Below are positions 52,724 to 62,813 of a DNA stretch of 64,000 nt, one piece after another (the first letter of the stretch is position 1; each line of letters starts with the position of its first letter). The DNA is from CANKHA01 sp963750965 (GTDB taxonomy: Bacteria; Pseudomonadota; Alphaproteobacteria; Rhizobiales; Xanthobacteraceae): assembly GCA_963750965.1 (NCBI GenBank), contig CAVVSK010000011.1, forward strand, positions 325,530-389,529. The letters are read 5' to 3'. The notes below the pieces were generated by a model. The model was given only the letters and a program-made list of their open reading frames with translations. It was not told the origin of the DNA and made no database searches. The translations under genes were made by a program, and so were the position numbers.

Positions 52724-53320
52724 TCAAAAGCCGCAGACCGTGCGCAACATCAATGTTATCGGGTCAGTTTCGAACTCTCGGAAAAAATCGAGTCCGGCCG
52801 CCTCGAGCCATTTTTTCTGCGCCGTATATGCAGGCTTTTCGCGCGCCTGTGCACATTCAAATTTCTCCCCCCGAAGGTTCTGCAAATGGTGCACCATTTC
52901 GTGAACCAGCACCGATATTTCGGCCGCCGTCGCGCCGGTCCACCCCTCGCGCAAATAGATCGTGCGGCTGTTGTCCTCATAGAGGGCCACGGTATCGCGC
53001 ATCTTCTCCAGCCACTGTTCGTCGCTGAGGACGCGCGCCTGCAGGCCAGCGCCCAATCCGCGATACCGGACAGCTGCCATTTTCATCGGCGAGATGATTT
53101 CAATGCGCGGATGATGGTAATTTTCCGGCAGTGCAAAATCGGCCGACAGCCAAGCCACGATCGATAAGACCAAATCGGGTTTAGGCCCAGGGACGGCTTG
53201 TTCCCCCCGTTCCTCGATGGATGGCGGCATCGAGCTTTCGTTGCTCGCGGGTTGGCCCGGACAAGATCCTATTGTCACAAAGCTGAGAAACGCCAAGGCC
53301 AGGATGATCTGCTTTTTCAT
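52724..53320 (-). CDS. secreted putative zinc metallopeptidase (HEMVHH)
   Basis: A 198-residue protein from ATG 53320 (GGAGG upstream); a longer frame to 53362 is less likely. The signal peptide includes LALAFLSFVTIGSC, perhaps a lipobox (IGSC). The motif VLVHEMVHHLQNL near residue 137 is an HExxH zinc site with a preceding EISVL strand, and ECAQAREKPAYTAQKKWLEA downstream may give the third ligand (Glu). It may belong to the family I recall as DUF6647. Proteolytic activity is unproven. Confidence 0.65.
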   Translation of the reverse strand: MKKQIILALAFLSFVTIGSCPGQPASNESSMPPSIEERGEQAVPGPKPDLVLSIVAWLSADFALPENYHHPRIEIISPMKMAAVRYRGLGAGLQARVLSDEQWLEKMRDTVALYEDNSRTIYLREGWTGATAAEISVLVHEMVHHLQNLRGEKFECAQAREKPAYTAQKKWLEAAGLDFFREFETDPITLMLRTVCGF

Positions 53321-53473
53321 CGTTGCCTCCTCGAAAGCGCTGTTCCGAAGTGAGGCATCCATCCCATTTGCTCGGCAGAATGTCCTTGAGCGTGGCCTGA
53401 TTTGTCGCTGAATTTTCCCTTATTTTCCCCCGGCCGGTGTCCGGTATAGTGGCGGGGCGCCGGAGAAAATGGT

Positions 53474-55055
53474 TTGATCTATAAATTCGAAAATTACGCA
53501 ATTGATGTCGACCGGCAGGAATTGCGCCGGGGCACCGATTTCGTCGCCATCGATCCGCAGGTTTTCGATCTTCTACTCTATCTCGTTCGCAACCGTGAGC
53601 GTGTAGTAACCAAGGACGATCTGATCCAGCACGTGTGGCACGGCCGCATTGTTTCCGATTCCACGCTCACGAGCCGAATTACCACCGCGCGCCAGGCCAT
53701 TGGCGACAGCGGCGAACATCAACGGTTGATCCGCACTGTTGCCCGCAAGGGGATTCGTTTCGTCGGCGATGTTCAAGGAAGTGAGACCTCCAATGCCGTC
53801 AGCGCGGATCAGTCGATGACCGTGTCGTCGCCGGCCACAATGCCTTCTGTTGCGCCGCTGGCACCGCGCCTCCCTGACAAGCCCTCGATCGCGGTCCTGC
53901 CTTTCACGAATATGTCGGGAGACCCGGAACAGGAATATTTCAGCGACGGCATCACCGAAGACATCATTTCCGCATTGTCCCGGTTTCACTGGCTCTTCGT
54001 CATCGCCCGCAATTCGACCTTTGTTTACAAGGGCCATGCGGTGGACGTGAAACAAGTGGGGAGCGATCTCGGGGTCCGTTACATCCTTGAGGGAAGCGTG
54101 CGCAAGAGCGGAAAGCGGGTGCGCATTGCCAGCCAGCTGCTCGACGCAATAAGCGGCGACCACATCTGGGCAGAAACCTACGACCGCGAGCTAAGCGACA
54201 TTTTCGCGCTGCAGGACGAAATAACGACCAGCGTCACGGCGGCAATTGAACCGAAACTCCTGGCGGCCGAGGGGATGCGCACTCGAGACCCGCTCGATCG
54301 AGGATCTCAGTGCATGGGACCTTGTGGCACGCGGGCTCTCGCATTTTTGGAAACTGACCGCAGCTGAAAGCCAGACGGCGATCGCCCTCCTGCGACAGGC
54401 AGTCGAGCGCCACCCGAAATACGCGCCGGCGCACAGTATGCTGGCCTTCGCACTTCTTGTCGCAGCCTATATGGGATGGATAGCCGGCGCAGCCGACCGG
54501 AAATTCGTCGCACAACTTGCATATCGCGCAGTCGAACTCGACGAGGACGACCCTTGGGCTTACATGGCGCTTGGAATGATCGCCTGGACTGACAGACAAA
54601 CCGATGAGGCAGTTCGTCGCTTCAAAACTGCGATCTCTCTTAACCCAAACTTCGCTGCCGCTTATGGCTATATCGGCTTGGCGCTGGTTTTTGACGGCCG
54701 GTCCGACGAGGCGCTTCGCTATTTCGAGCAGGTGATGCGGATGAGCCCACGCGATCCTTCCACGCATTTTTTCGCCGGCATCTCAGTCGCGCATTACATG
54801 GCGGGGAGGTATGCCGACGCGGTCAAATGGGGACGGCAAGCGCTGCAGCAGCGGCCGGGCATCCTGAGCGGCCACCGCATCCTCTGCGCCAGCCTCGCGC
54901 AGGCTGGACAAATCGAGGAAGCCAAAGCCGTGCTGAAGTCGCTTCGGCAGATGCAGCCGGACCTCTCAATCACGTGGGTCAAGCAATGGGTGCCCTACAC
55001 GGCTGGGCCGATGGAGCATTTTCTCAAGGGCCTGCGGAAGGCCGGCTTGGAATGA
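53474..55055 (+). pseudogene. winged-helix / TolB-like / TPR regulator, split by a +1 frameshift
   Basis: Starts at TTG 53474 (GGAG about 9 bases upstream). An OmpR/CadC-type winged helix occupies about 1-100 (YAIDVDRQELRRG, RIVSDSTLTSRITTARQAIG). It is followed by PDKPSIAVLPFTNMSGDPEQ and YFSDGITEDIISALSRF, typical of adenylate-cyclase-like CadC relatives. The frame shifts near 54285, in GAGGGGATG or just after. The next frame carries SIEDLSAWDLVARGLSHFWK and TPR units through 55055. Full length is about 526 residues. As given, the first frame ends at 54367 without the TPR half. Confidence 0.72.
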
Positions 55056-55142
55056 TTTCGGGAAAGCAAGTTAGATAAGCTAAAGCGCTGCTCGCCAGGG
55101 GCAGGCACGATGTTTGTTGTGCAGTCGGGCGCCCGAGCGGGC

Positions 55143-55821
55143 TCAAAGCCCTGCGGCTTCGATGCCGACACGGTACGCCGACTTGAACTTGTCATAACGG
55201 CCGGCGAGCAGCGCTGACTTGATACTTGGTGCTCTATCGGGATGGCCCGAGTTCGAACGGCGGGGCCGGATCGTATTCCATGCCGAGTTGAATTCTTCGA
55301 GCCACTGACTCGCCCGCAATCTCGGCAACGACGCTGAGGCCAAAATCGATGCCCGCGGTGACACCCCCGGCAGTGATCACGTTGCCATCTTTGACCACCC
55401 TGGCCTTCTCGTGCGTCGCTCCGACCAAGGGCAACAGATCGGCATACGCCCAATGCGTCGTCGCCCGCCGCCCTTTGAGCAGGCCGGCGACACCCAGAAC
55501 GAATGCGCCGGTGCAGACCGAGGTAACATACTTCGCGCCAGCCGCTTGATGACGGACGAAGTCGACGGTGTCCTCATCACCGATAGCATCCGCCACGGCT
55601 TCGCTTCCCCCGGGTATGCAGATCAAATCGAGGGGCGGACAGTTCGCAAAAGTGTGCGTAGGCACGAGGCCAAGCCGGCAATCGCTGGCTACAGGCGTTT
55701 CCGATTTCGCCACAATATGGATCACCGACTCAGGAAGCCCCGCGAGCACCTGCAAAGGCCCCGTGAAATCGAGCTGTGTCACTTTGGGGAAGATCACAAA
55801 GCCGACGTTGAAAAGCGGCAT
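55143..55821 (-). pseudogene. DJ-1/PfpI family protein (isonitrile hydratase-like), +1 frameshift near the end
   Basis: Starts MPLFNVGFVIFPKVTQLDFT at 55821. DJ-1 fold signatures include DLICIPGGSEAV and the nucleophile elbow SVCTGAFVLG (Cys about 105), with GGVTAGIDFGL after it. The family is that of isonitrile hydratase and of AraC-type regulator N domains. The frame stops at 55234 after PPFELG. Removing one G from CTCGGGCC near 55247 continues HPDRAPSIKSALL to 55143, the normal C terminus of about 225 residues. The catalytic part is intact even as given. Confidence 0.72.
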
Positions 55822-56093
55822 GGCTGTTCTCCGTTCGCCTTGAAGCGCGCACAAAATTCGGTCGGTGACGCCAGGATGGTGGCAAAGGTCGGCGGATTCA
55901 AGTACTCGGCAAGACCTCGCCTATTTCATCGCAATCGTGCTCGTCGGCGCGCCGTCGGTGCCGTTGCCATTGACTTTGTTAGTCTATAGGACGCGATCTG
56001 AGTGCACTTGCAGGTTTGGGGTCACCAAGTGGCGAAGACTCCTACTTCGAAGCGATAGCCTAGTGGCGCTGGGCCTTACGGTGACTCGCCGAG

Positions 56094-56148
56094 ACACGGC
56101 GTTGAATTTCCGGGAAATTGGAAAGGGTGGGGTGAATTGGCACGTAGT
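56094..56148 (+). repeat. dispersed repeat, copy 1 (partner at 63603)
   Basis: From GAGACACGGC to GAATTGGCACG, about 54 bases match 63603-63655 at roughly 85 percent. It lies in the gene-free stretch 55822-56245 upstream of the amidohydrolase gene; nothing else is visible there. Confidence 0.6.
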
Positions 56149-56245
56149 GGTGTCGCGCGCCGCCGACGGCTTGACTTTACGTCGCGCGAAATGGAGCCTT
56201 TCTTCTGTATTGCTTTACCGTTGGGCGAACAGTTGGAGCCGAGGC

Positions 56246-57649
56246 ATGAACTGGCGGTTAGGACGGAGAGTATCTTTTTATTTCAGGGCCTGGAATCTGT
56301 GGCCGTCGTTGCTGCTGGCGGCACTGTTGATCGGAGCTTGCCAATCGAGTTTGGCGCAGGATGCGCCGGGCTCGGCACCTGCTACCTCGACTCTTTTCCA
56401 GGGCGTGCGGATCTTCGACGGCAAGAACGCCGCGCTCTCGGCGCCCTCCGACGTGCTGATCAGTGGCAATATCATCGAGCGCGTCTCCGCGAGCCCTATC
56501 ACGATCGACGCAAAAGCCAACGTCCAGGTCATCCCGGGGAATGGGCGCGTGTTGATGCCCGGCCTGATCGACGCGCACTGGCACGCGATGTTGGCGCGGA
56601 CGACGCCGGCACAGGCGTTCGGTGACGTCGGCTACAACAATCTCGCGGCTGGCGCCGAGGCGACAGACACTCTGATGCGCGGCTTCACCACCGTTCGCGA
56701 CGTAGGCGGGCCGGTGTTCGGTCTCAAGGCCGCCATCGACGAGGGCATCGTCAAGGGCCCGCGCATCTATCCGTCCGGCGCCATGATCACGGTTACCAGC
56801 GGGCACGGGGATTTCCGCCAGCTCACCGACCTGCCGCGGACGATCGGCGGCATGCTCCACCGCATGGAGCAACTTGGCGGCGCCGTGGTCGCGGACAGCC
56901 CCGACGAGGTGCGCGTGCGCGTGCGCGAGCAGCTCATGCAGGGCGCCTCCCAGGTCAAGTTAACGGCGGGTGGCGGGGTGTCGTCACCCTTCAGCCCGAT
57001 CGACGTGACCACCTTCACCGGGCCCGAACTGCGGGCCGCGGTTGAAGCGGCCGAGAATTGGGGCACCTACGTCGTCGCGCACGCTTTTACGCCGGCTGCG
57101 ATCCGGGGGGCTATTGCGGCTGGCGTGACGTGTATCGAACACGGCATGCTGATGGACGAAGCAACCGCCCAACTGATCGCCGAGAAGGGAGTTTGGTTGA
57201 GCTTGCAGCCGCTCCCCGAGGACTTGAGGCTGGGCTTTCCGGTGGGTTCGGTCCAGCGAGCCAAGGCGGAAGAGGTCTGGCCCGGCATAGCCACGTCTTA
57301 CGAGCTGGCGAAGAAGTACAAGATCAAGACGGCGTGGGGCACCGACGTTCTGTTCTCCCGCGCGCTGGCGCAGCAACAGGGGGCAATTCTGGCCTCGCTT
57401 GTCCGTTGGTACACCCCTGCCGAAGCGCTTGTCATGGCGACCGGGACCAACGCCGAACTGCTGGCGCTGTCCGGCAAGCGCAATCCCTATCCAGGCAAGC
57501 TTGGTGTGATCGAGGAAGGCGCTCTTGCCGACCTGTTGCTCGTCGACGGTAATCCGTTGGACAAGATCGACCTGATTGCCGATCCCGCCAACAACTTCAA
57601 GATCATCATGAAGAACGGCGTCATTTATAAGAACACGCTGACCAAGTGA
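56246..57649 (+). CDS. secreted amidohydrolase (imidazolonepropionase-like)
   Basis: A 467-residue protein from ATG 56246 (GGAG 7 bases upstream). The frame is open to 55865, but that part has no family features. The signal is possibly a lipoprotein signal (LLIGAC). Metal-dependent hydrolase features: GRVLMPGLIDAHWHAMLAR (HxH), VKLTAGGGVSSPF (the Lys position), HAFTPAAIRGAIAAGVTCIEH (two further His) and TAWGTDVLF (Asp). It continues to the standard C-terminal GVIEEGALADLLLVDGNPL. It cleaves cyclic or peptide-like amides; the substrate is unknown. Seven bases separate it from the DUF4105 gene. Confidence 0.82.
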   Translation: MNWRLGRRVSFYFRAWNLWPSLLLAALLIGACQSSLAQDAPGSAPATSTLFQGVRIFDGKNAALSAPSDVLISGNIIERVSASPITIDAKANVQVIPGNGRVLMPGLIDAHWHAMLARTTPAQAFGDVGYNNLAAGAEATDTLMRGFTTVRDVGGPVFGLKAAIDEGIVKGPRIYPSGAMITVTSGHGDFRQLTDLPRTIGGMLHRMEQLGGAVVADSPDEVRVRVREQLMQGASQVKLTAGGGVSSPFSPIDVTTFTGPELRAAVEAAENWGTYVVAHAFTPAAIRGAIAAGVTCIEHGMLMDEATAQLIAEKGVWLSLQPLPEDLRLGFPVGSVQRAKAEEVWPGIATSYELAKKYKIKTAWGTDVLFSRALAQQQGAILASLVRWYTPAEALVMATGTNAELLALSGKRNPYPGKLGVIEEGALADLLLVDGNPLDKIDLIADPANNFKIIMKNGVIYKNTLTK

Positions 57650-57656
57650 GGATCAG

Positions 57657-58670
57657 TTGAGCCTCCTTCGGGGAATGCCGACCCGGGCTGTTGGCTGGCT
57701 GGTGGCGGGAATCCGAGTTGTGTTCCTGGTCCTGCTCACCGTTTGGGCCGCGCTGGCCATCCATTATTCCAACCTGCCCTGGGCGTGGCTGCGCTCGGCG
57801 CTGGCGATAGCCTTCGCGGCGTTCGCGATCTGGGCAATCTGGCTGTCGCGCCCAAGGCGGACGACCGCATTCACCGTACTGTTTCTCGGCGTGGTCGCGT
57901 GGTGGATAGCCATCCCTGCCTCGCACGATCGCGCGTGGCGAGCGGAGGTCGCGGTGATGCCGCGGGCGTTCATCGACGGCGATCGCGTGCGCCTCACCGG
58001 TGTCCGCAACTTCGACTACCGCACCCGGGATGATTTCACGGTGCGCCATGAGGAGCGCGAGGTCTTGCTGTCGCGCCTGACCGGCCTCGATTTCTACGTG
58101 TCCTATTGGAGCGAAGGGCTGGTCGGACACACGTTTGTGAGCTTCATCTTCGACAATGCGTCGCCGCTGAGCATCTCCATCGAGACGCGACCGGAGAAGG
58201 GCGAGGGTTTCAACCCCCTCGCCTCTCTCTTCAAGCAATTCGAGCTGATCTACGTGGTGGGGGACGAGCGCGACATCGTGGGCGTGCGCACCAACCACCG
58301 CGGGGAGACGACGTACCTCTATCGCCTGAACACGCCGGCCGAGAACGTGCGCCGACTGCTGATGATTTATATAGAGCGGATCAATGAGCTTGCCGACCGG
58401 CCGGAGTTCTATCACCTGCTGAGCAATAGCTGCACGATCAACATCATACGTTATGCGAACGCAGCCGGGCGCGAGGGCCGGTTCGACATCCGCCATCTAT
58501 TCAACGGCTTGATCGACAGCTATCTCTACCATTCTGGTCGGGTGGACACGACGTTGCCGTTCGACGAACTGCGGCAACGCTCCCTGATCGACGAGGCCGC
58601 ACAGGCGGCCGAAGGCGCACCTGATTTCTCGGAGCGGATACGAGCATCCCTGCCAACGATCCCGCGGTAA
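57657..58670 (+). CDS. DUF4105 (Lnb N-terminal) membrane protein
   Basis: A 337-residue protein starting at TTG 57657 with GAGG 5 bases upstream; ATG 57675 is an alternative. Three N-terminal helices (about 12-34, 40-60, 70-86) precede a periplasmic domain with VSYWSEGLVGHTFVSFIFD, YVVGDERDIVGVRTNHRGE and FYHLLSNSCTINIIRYANA, where the conserved Asn-Ser-Cys-Thr and His residues typify DUF4105. The family is suspected to contain thiol-peptidase-like proteins, but the activity is not established. Probably co-transcribed with the amidohydrolase. Confidence 0.8.
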   Translation: MSLLRGMPTRAVGWLVAGIRVVFLVLLTVWAALAIHYSNLPWAWLRSALAIAFAAFAIWAIWLSRPRRTTAFTVLFLGVVAWWIAIPASHDRAWRAEVAVMPRAFIDGDRVRLTGVRNFDYRTRDDFTVRHEEREVLLSRLTGLDFYVSYWSEGLVGHTFVSFIFDNASPLSISIETRPEKGEGFNPLASLFKQFELIYVVGDERDIVGVRTNHRGETTYLYRLNTPAENVRRLLMIYIERINELADRPEFYHLLSNSCTINIIRYANAAGREGRFDIRHLFNGLIDSYLYHSGRVDTTLPFDELRQRSLIDEAAQAAEGAPDFSERIRASLPTIPR

Positions 58671-58880
58671 TGCTTCCGCATCATCCCAAGAAATGATCCG
58701 CCAGGAAATCTCGTTGCCGACCTACCGGTTTAGACAAATGCGACCGCGGCTGCCATAGAAACAGATGCTGCTGGGCCGGCCGCGGCTGCTGCCGCTAATA
58801 CGGTCCAAAAACCGCGAGCTAACCCATCCGCTCCGGACACGCCGGGGCTCAACATGACACCAACGGTGTGACCGGGCGCA

Positions 58881-59135
58881 GTGGGTGACGTTCACTATGT
58901 CACCGTTACGCAGGCGCCCAGCGGCGACAACAGCGCCCTAATAACCATTTGGTCGGACGACAAGACGCCCGAGCAAATCAGCGCAGAGATTGCCGCGCGT
59001 ACAGGGACGGCGACCACCAAGCAGCGCGTGTTACTGATCGGGTGGAAGCAAACTCCAGAGGTTCAGGCGGTACTGCCTAAAGGCTCAGTTTCGATTGCGA
59101 CTGGCGTTCCCCGCACCATCCCCACGGCTTGCTAA
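58881..59135 (+). CDS. small hypothetical protein
   Basis: An 84-residue frame from GTG 58881. It reads as a small alpha/beta domain (VTVTQAPSGDNSALITIWSD, TTKQRVLLIGWKQTPEVQAV). Unrecognised; the ribosome site is weak. Confidence 0.4.
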   Translation: MGDVHYVTVTQAPSGDNSALITIWSDDKTPEQISAEIAARTGTATTKQRVLLIGWKQTPEVQAVLPKGSVSIATGVPRTIPTAC

Positions 59136-59150
59136 AACAAGGGGAAAACA

Positions 59151-59442
59151 ATGCAAGGTTCACCCCTCGGCCACCGTCTGCGGAAGATGGAAACAAAACT
59201 AAGCACGTCACCCTGGTTAGCTCGGTTCGGATCATTGCCCGGAATGAAGCCGATAAAGAAAAGCAGATTGCGGGGCTGCTAGCGGCTGGAACGATTGCGC
59301 CCGCGCAGGTGCTAATTTGTCGGATGATTGTTCCGTCTGGCGCAGCCACTGGGAACTGAGGCAGACGCGGAGCATGGTCGAACGGATCCAGCAGGAAATG
59401 GCTGAACTGAAAGGCCAGAAGGCCGCTGCGCTTAACCAGTGA
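59151..59442 (+). pseudogene. small protein broken by frameshifts
   Basis: ATG 59151 follows AGGGG with 6 bases of spacing. Coding character then appears in another frame as VTLVSSVRIIARNEADKEKQ, GTIAPAQVLICR, and from about 59322 in a third frame as SVWRSHWELRQTRSMVERIQ and EMAELKGQKAAALNQ to the stop at 59442. The reconstructed product is about 95 residues with a coiled-coil end. Family unknown. Confidence 0.4.
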
Positions 59443-59539
59443 GGCCGTCGGAAGACCGGATTGTAGCCTTGGCTTTTCCGTGGCTAGATTGGCGTTCGGT
59501 GCCCCCGCGCCGCAGGGGCCGCAATCCAGGGGGCTCACC

Positions 59540-60646
59540 ATGCCGCATATCGATTTGACTAATGGCTCGCGTGGCATCCCGTTAATGGCCGGTGCTTTAG
59601 TTGGGGGGCTAGTCCTTTCAATTGCTCCCGTGATTGCCGGCTGCAATTCGGGCAGCAACCCAAATAGTGATTTGCTTTCCAGCGCAAACTGCCAGGCAAA
59701 CGGCTCCGGGCAGAACGCCATCGCCCTTGGCACGAATGCCGCAGCGACAGGAATGCTTACGACCGCCGTTGGAATAGGATCCAAGGCGACAAATTTTGGT
59801 GGCGTTGCGTTAGGTCAGTAATGCGGAGGCTGGTCTCCATTCGGCGGCTGTTGGTTATCAGGCCTCCGCAAATCGCCTTGGGTGCAACTTCCGTTGGCTT
59901 CCGAGCCGGCTCAGGCAACAGCTTGGTTCACGCAGGATCTGGTTCCACGAGTCTTGGATATAATTCTATCGCGTCAGGTTCTTATGCCATTGCTCTGGGC
60001 GGTAGCACTCCTGCATTTCAACACAGTGCCAGGGGCGTCGGTGGGTACAGCATCGCTATTGGTGGTGGTGAAGAAGCCACATTCCCGGGAGCGCTTGCAA
60101 CCGGCTATCGCTCGATCGCCATCGGCCAGAGGAGCACCACGGGGAATGGAAGCGGCTTTACCGGCTTCGGTTTAGGGGATTTCGGCACTTCGGTTGGCTT
60201 TAACACTCACACCGCCTTTGCCGCCACTGCCGTGGGCACGGATGCGCAAGCAAAAGGCGACAGCAGCACGGCGTTCGGTCGCTTCGCCAATTCGAGCGCC
60301 CTTTCAGCGCGTGGCATTGGGTCACGGTGCGGTGGCTTCAAAAGCGCGCTCAGTGGCGCTCGGAAGCGGGTCACTCGCCAACGTGGCCAACACCGTTTCG
60401 GTGGGCACCAACACGGCGAGGCGCCGCATCGTCAATGTCGCGTCTGCGCTTGCCAACAGCGATGCGGCCACTCTTGGGCAGGTAAAAGCCATAGCGACAG
60501 CTGCCGCTGAGACGGCCAACGCCGATCTTCAGCGAGACGTGGCAGAGTTGCGGGCACTGGTGAAACAGCAGCAAGCGCTTCTCGACCGACAGCACCAGGA
60601 AATTGCCGAATTGAAAGTTCAGAGGTCGGCTGCCCTTACGGAGTGA
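59540..60646 (+). pseudogene. Hep/Hag (YadA head)-repeat lipoprotein with coiled-coil tail, several frameshifts
   Basis: From ATG 59540 a signal ends PVIAGC, a possible lipobox. The reading then gives YadA-head style repeats: GQNAIALGTNAAATG and TTAVGIGSKATN, then in shifted frames HSAAVGYQASA, TSLGYNSIASGSYAIALGG, YSIAIGGGEEATFPGALATG, and finally RVALGHGAVASKARSVALGSGS with an NVANTVSVGTN neck. A coiled coil follows (DVAELRALVKQQQALLDRQH). At least three frame changes lie near 59818, 59870 and 60310. No YadA membrane anchor follows, so it is not a classical autotransporter. Confidence 0.65.
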
Positions 60647-60670
60647 CGGGAGCGCGCGCCATAACTTACT

Positions 60671-60901
60671 TTACGGCTTCACCGAACCGGCGCCTAACAG
60701 CTTTTCCCAATTCTCTTTGAATGCCGCCCCTGCCGCAGCGAGATCATCGGCAAGACCTTGCACCTCTACGCCTTCCGGTAACGGGCCGCGCAAATTGATG
60801 CCGTAGATGCTCCAATACCAACGCAAGCCTGACGGCGTTGCAACGGCATAAGTCCGCCCGACATCGCGACCATTAAACCGGAACTCACGTTGGCGGTCGC
60901 T
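60671..60901 (-). pseudogene. 3' fragment of an unknown gene, cut at the att site
   Basis: The minus strand reads FRFNGRDVGRTYAVATPSGL, then RWYWSIYGINLRGPLPEGVE and AFKENWEKLLGAGSVKP to a stop at 60671. It has good coding character but no start; an in-frame stop lies at 60902, 14 bases from the tRNA fragment. The fragment probably lost its 5' part when DNA was integrated. Confidence 0.55.
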
Positions 60902-60917
60902 TCATCGCGGCTTTCGT

Positions 60918-60963
60918 TGGTGCCGCAAGAGGGATTCGAACCCCCGACCCCGTCATTACGAAT
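60918..60963 (-). repeat. tRNA-Thr(CGT) 3'-end fragment, second integration scar
   Basis: The minus strand reads ATTCGTAATGACGGGG, T arm GGGTTCGAATCCC, acceptor CTTGCGGCACCA, i.e. tRNA-Thr(CGT) from the anticodon loop to CCA. The 5' half is not present on the right side, so this is an att remnant and not a working tRNA. The integrase gene follows at 61124. Confidence 0.85.
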
Positions 60964-61123
60964 CTTATTCTATCCAATTCCTTGGCATTCCTCGGCTTTC
61001 CCTGAGCGGTAGAAGTCCGCTTGTTACGAGCCTTTCTCCTCCTACGCTGATATCGGGGCTTTCCAGTGCATGCCGTTTCGGTGTTGCCCCGGTGTTACCC
61101 GGACGATCTAGCGAGGAAGGCCA

Positions 61124-62389
61124 ATGACCCGCCAGCGGATAACTAAGCGAACGGTGGACGCCCTCGAACCTAACGGGAGCGAGTTCACCTTATGGGATTC
61201 GGTAGTAAGCCGGTTTTGGTGTGCGAGTTCGACCAAGGGGCTCCATGTCCTATGTGGTTGTCTACAGGGCGGGCTCAGGACGCGGCGCGCCCGTCCGGCG
61301 CTACACGATCGCGGCGGTGGAAAAATCACGCCAGAGCGCGCCAGAGCACGCGCAAAGGTCATCCTAGGGGCGGTGGCGCACGGCCATGATCCGGCGGCCC
61401 AGAAGGCCACTGAGCGAGGAGTGCCGACGATTGCCGAACTCGCTGATCGATTCATGATCCAACACGTAACCCCGAAGCGCAAAGCTCAAACGGCCGAATA
61501 TTACAGGTACATTCTCAGCCGGATCGTAGGGCCCGCCGTCGGCACCGTCAAAGCTGACAAATTGAGTCGATCGCAGGTTGGGAAGGATCCATTTGTCGTT
61601 GGCAGAGACGCCTTTTCAAGCCAATCGCATGGTGGCAGTGGTCGGCAGCATGTACGCCTTTGCGGGCCGCGCGGGCATCGTGCCCGAAGGCACCAATCCA
61701 GCGCGCGGCATCGACAAGTTCAAGGAAGAGCCGCCGCGAGCGGTTCCTGACCGGTGAGGAACTGGAACGGCTGGGCAGCGCGATCCGCGAAGCTGAAACC
61801 ACCGGCGTTCCCTGGACAGTGGACGAAACCAAGCCCACAGCCAAGCACGTGCCGAAGGCCAAGCGGTCAACCAAGATCGCGCCGTTGGCGGCGGCGGCGC
61901 TGCGGTTGTTGTCTGTTCACCGGCTGCCGCCTGCGGGAAATCCTGCACCTGCGGTGGGAGCACGTCGATATCGAACGCGGCTGTCTGTTCCTGCCGGACA
62001 GCAAGAGCGGCCGGAAGACCGTCATCCTTAATGCGCCTGCGCTTGCGGTGCTGAACACGCTGGAGCGGATCGGCCCTTACGTGGTGCCGGGCGACGATCC
62101 GGAGCAACCGCGCCACGATTTGAAACGCCCGTGGGATGCCGTCACCAAACGGGCCGGGTTGGCTGGCGTTCGCCTGCACGATCTGCGGCACACCTACGCG
62201 AGCTTCGGTGCCGGTGGCGGATTGGGATTGCCGATCATCGGCCGTCTGTTGGGTCACACGCAGACTGCGACAACCGCACGGTACGCGCACCTTGATAATG
62301 ATCCACTACGGCGCGCGTCGGAAGCGATCGCAGGTCGTATTGCCGCTGCGCTGAACGGCAAAAAAACTCATCAATCACGCCGCTTGTGA
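61124..62389 (+). pseudogene. tyrosine-type site-specific integrase with about five frameshifts
   Basis: Starts MTRQRITKRTVDALEPNGSE (arm-binding DUF4102-like N terminus). Coding blocks in changing frames read GFGVRVRP...MSYVVVYRAGSG, KITPERARARAKVILGAVAH, FQANRMVAVVGSMYAFAGRA, ERFLTGEELERLGSAIREAE, and LFTGCRLREILHLRWEHVDI (catalytic Arg). The last frame ends with VRLHDLRHTYASF (His-x-x-Arg) and LLGHTQTATTARYAHL (His and Tyr nucleophile). Together they form a complete phage-P4-like integrase. As given it cannot be translated in one piece. It lies just right of a tRNA-Thr fragment, as expected for its target. Confidence 0.82.
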
Positions 62390-62521
62390 AACATCGAATT
62401 ACAAGCTGATAGCCACCCAGCCAATGCTCGTGAAGCGTCACTGCGAACGCCGGTAGCTCCGCCCGGCGCGTTGTCGTATTACCGTCGGCCGGACGGCACG
62501 ATTGCACCGGAATAGGTCCGG

Positions 62522-62786
62522 CGGGGGCGCGATGACTTATTCGCGACTTTGCACGGCCGGATTACTCGCGATGACGACCGACCCACAATTGACCGACTTT
62601 GGAATCCATTCGTAGCGGCCTGGTATGAAGACGGTAAAGACGACCCAAAACTGGCTCTTCTCAGGCTAGACCCGGAAAAAGCGGAAATATGGCTAGACGG
62701 ATCTAGCATCATGCTGGAATAAGCTTTTCGGGGCGGACCCGAAGAAGGACTACAAGGATAAGGTGGCGAAAGTGACGCTGAGTTAA
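62522..62786 (+). pseudogene. C-terminal remnant of a PNPOx-like general stress protein
   Basis: Reads LFATLHGRITRDDDRPTIDR, FVAAWYEDGKDDPKLALLRL and EKAEIWLDGSS. One base is then missing near 62719, and the next frame gives KLFGADPKKDYKDKVAKVTL to a stop at 62786. This matches the C-terminal half of flavin-binding pyridoxamine-oxidase-like stress proteins. The N-terminal half is missing. Confidence 0.6.
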
Positions 62787-62813
62787 CTGCCAAGCGCGGA
62801 AACCTGCACCTTT

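Noticed and set aside
55865..56245. 127-residue extension of the amidohydrolase
   Set aside because: No family similarity, contains a dispersed repeat, and a signal peptide with ribosome site starts at 56246.
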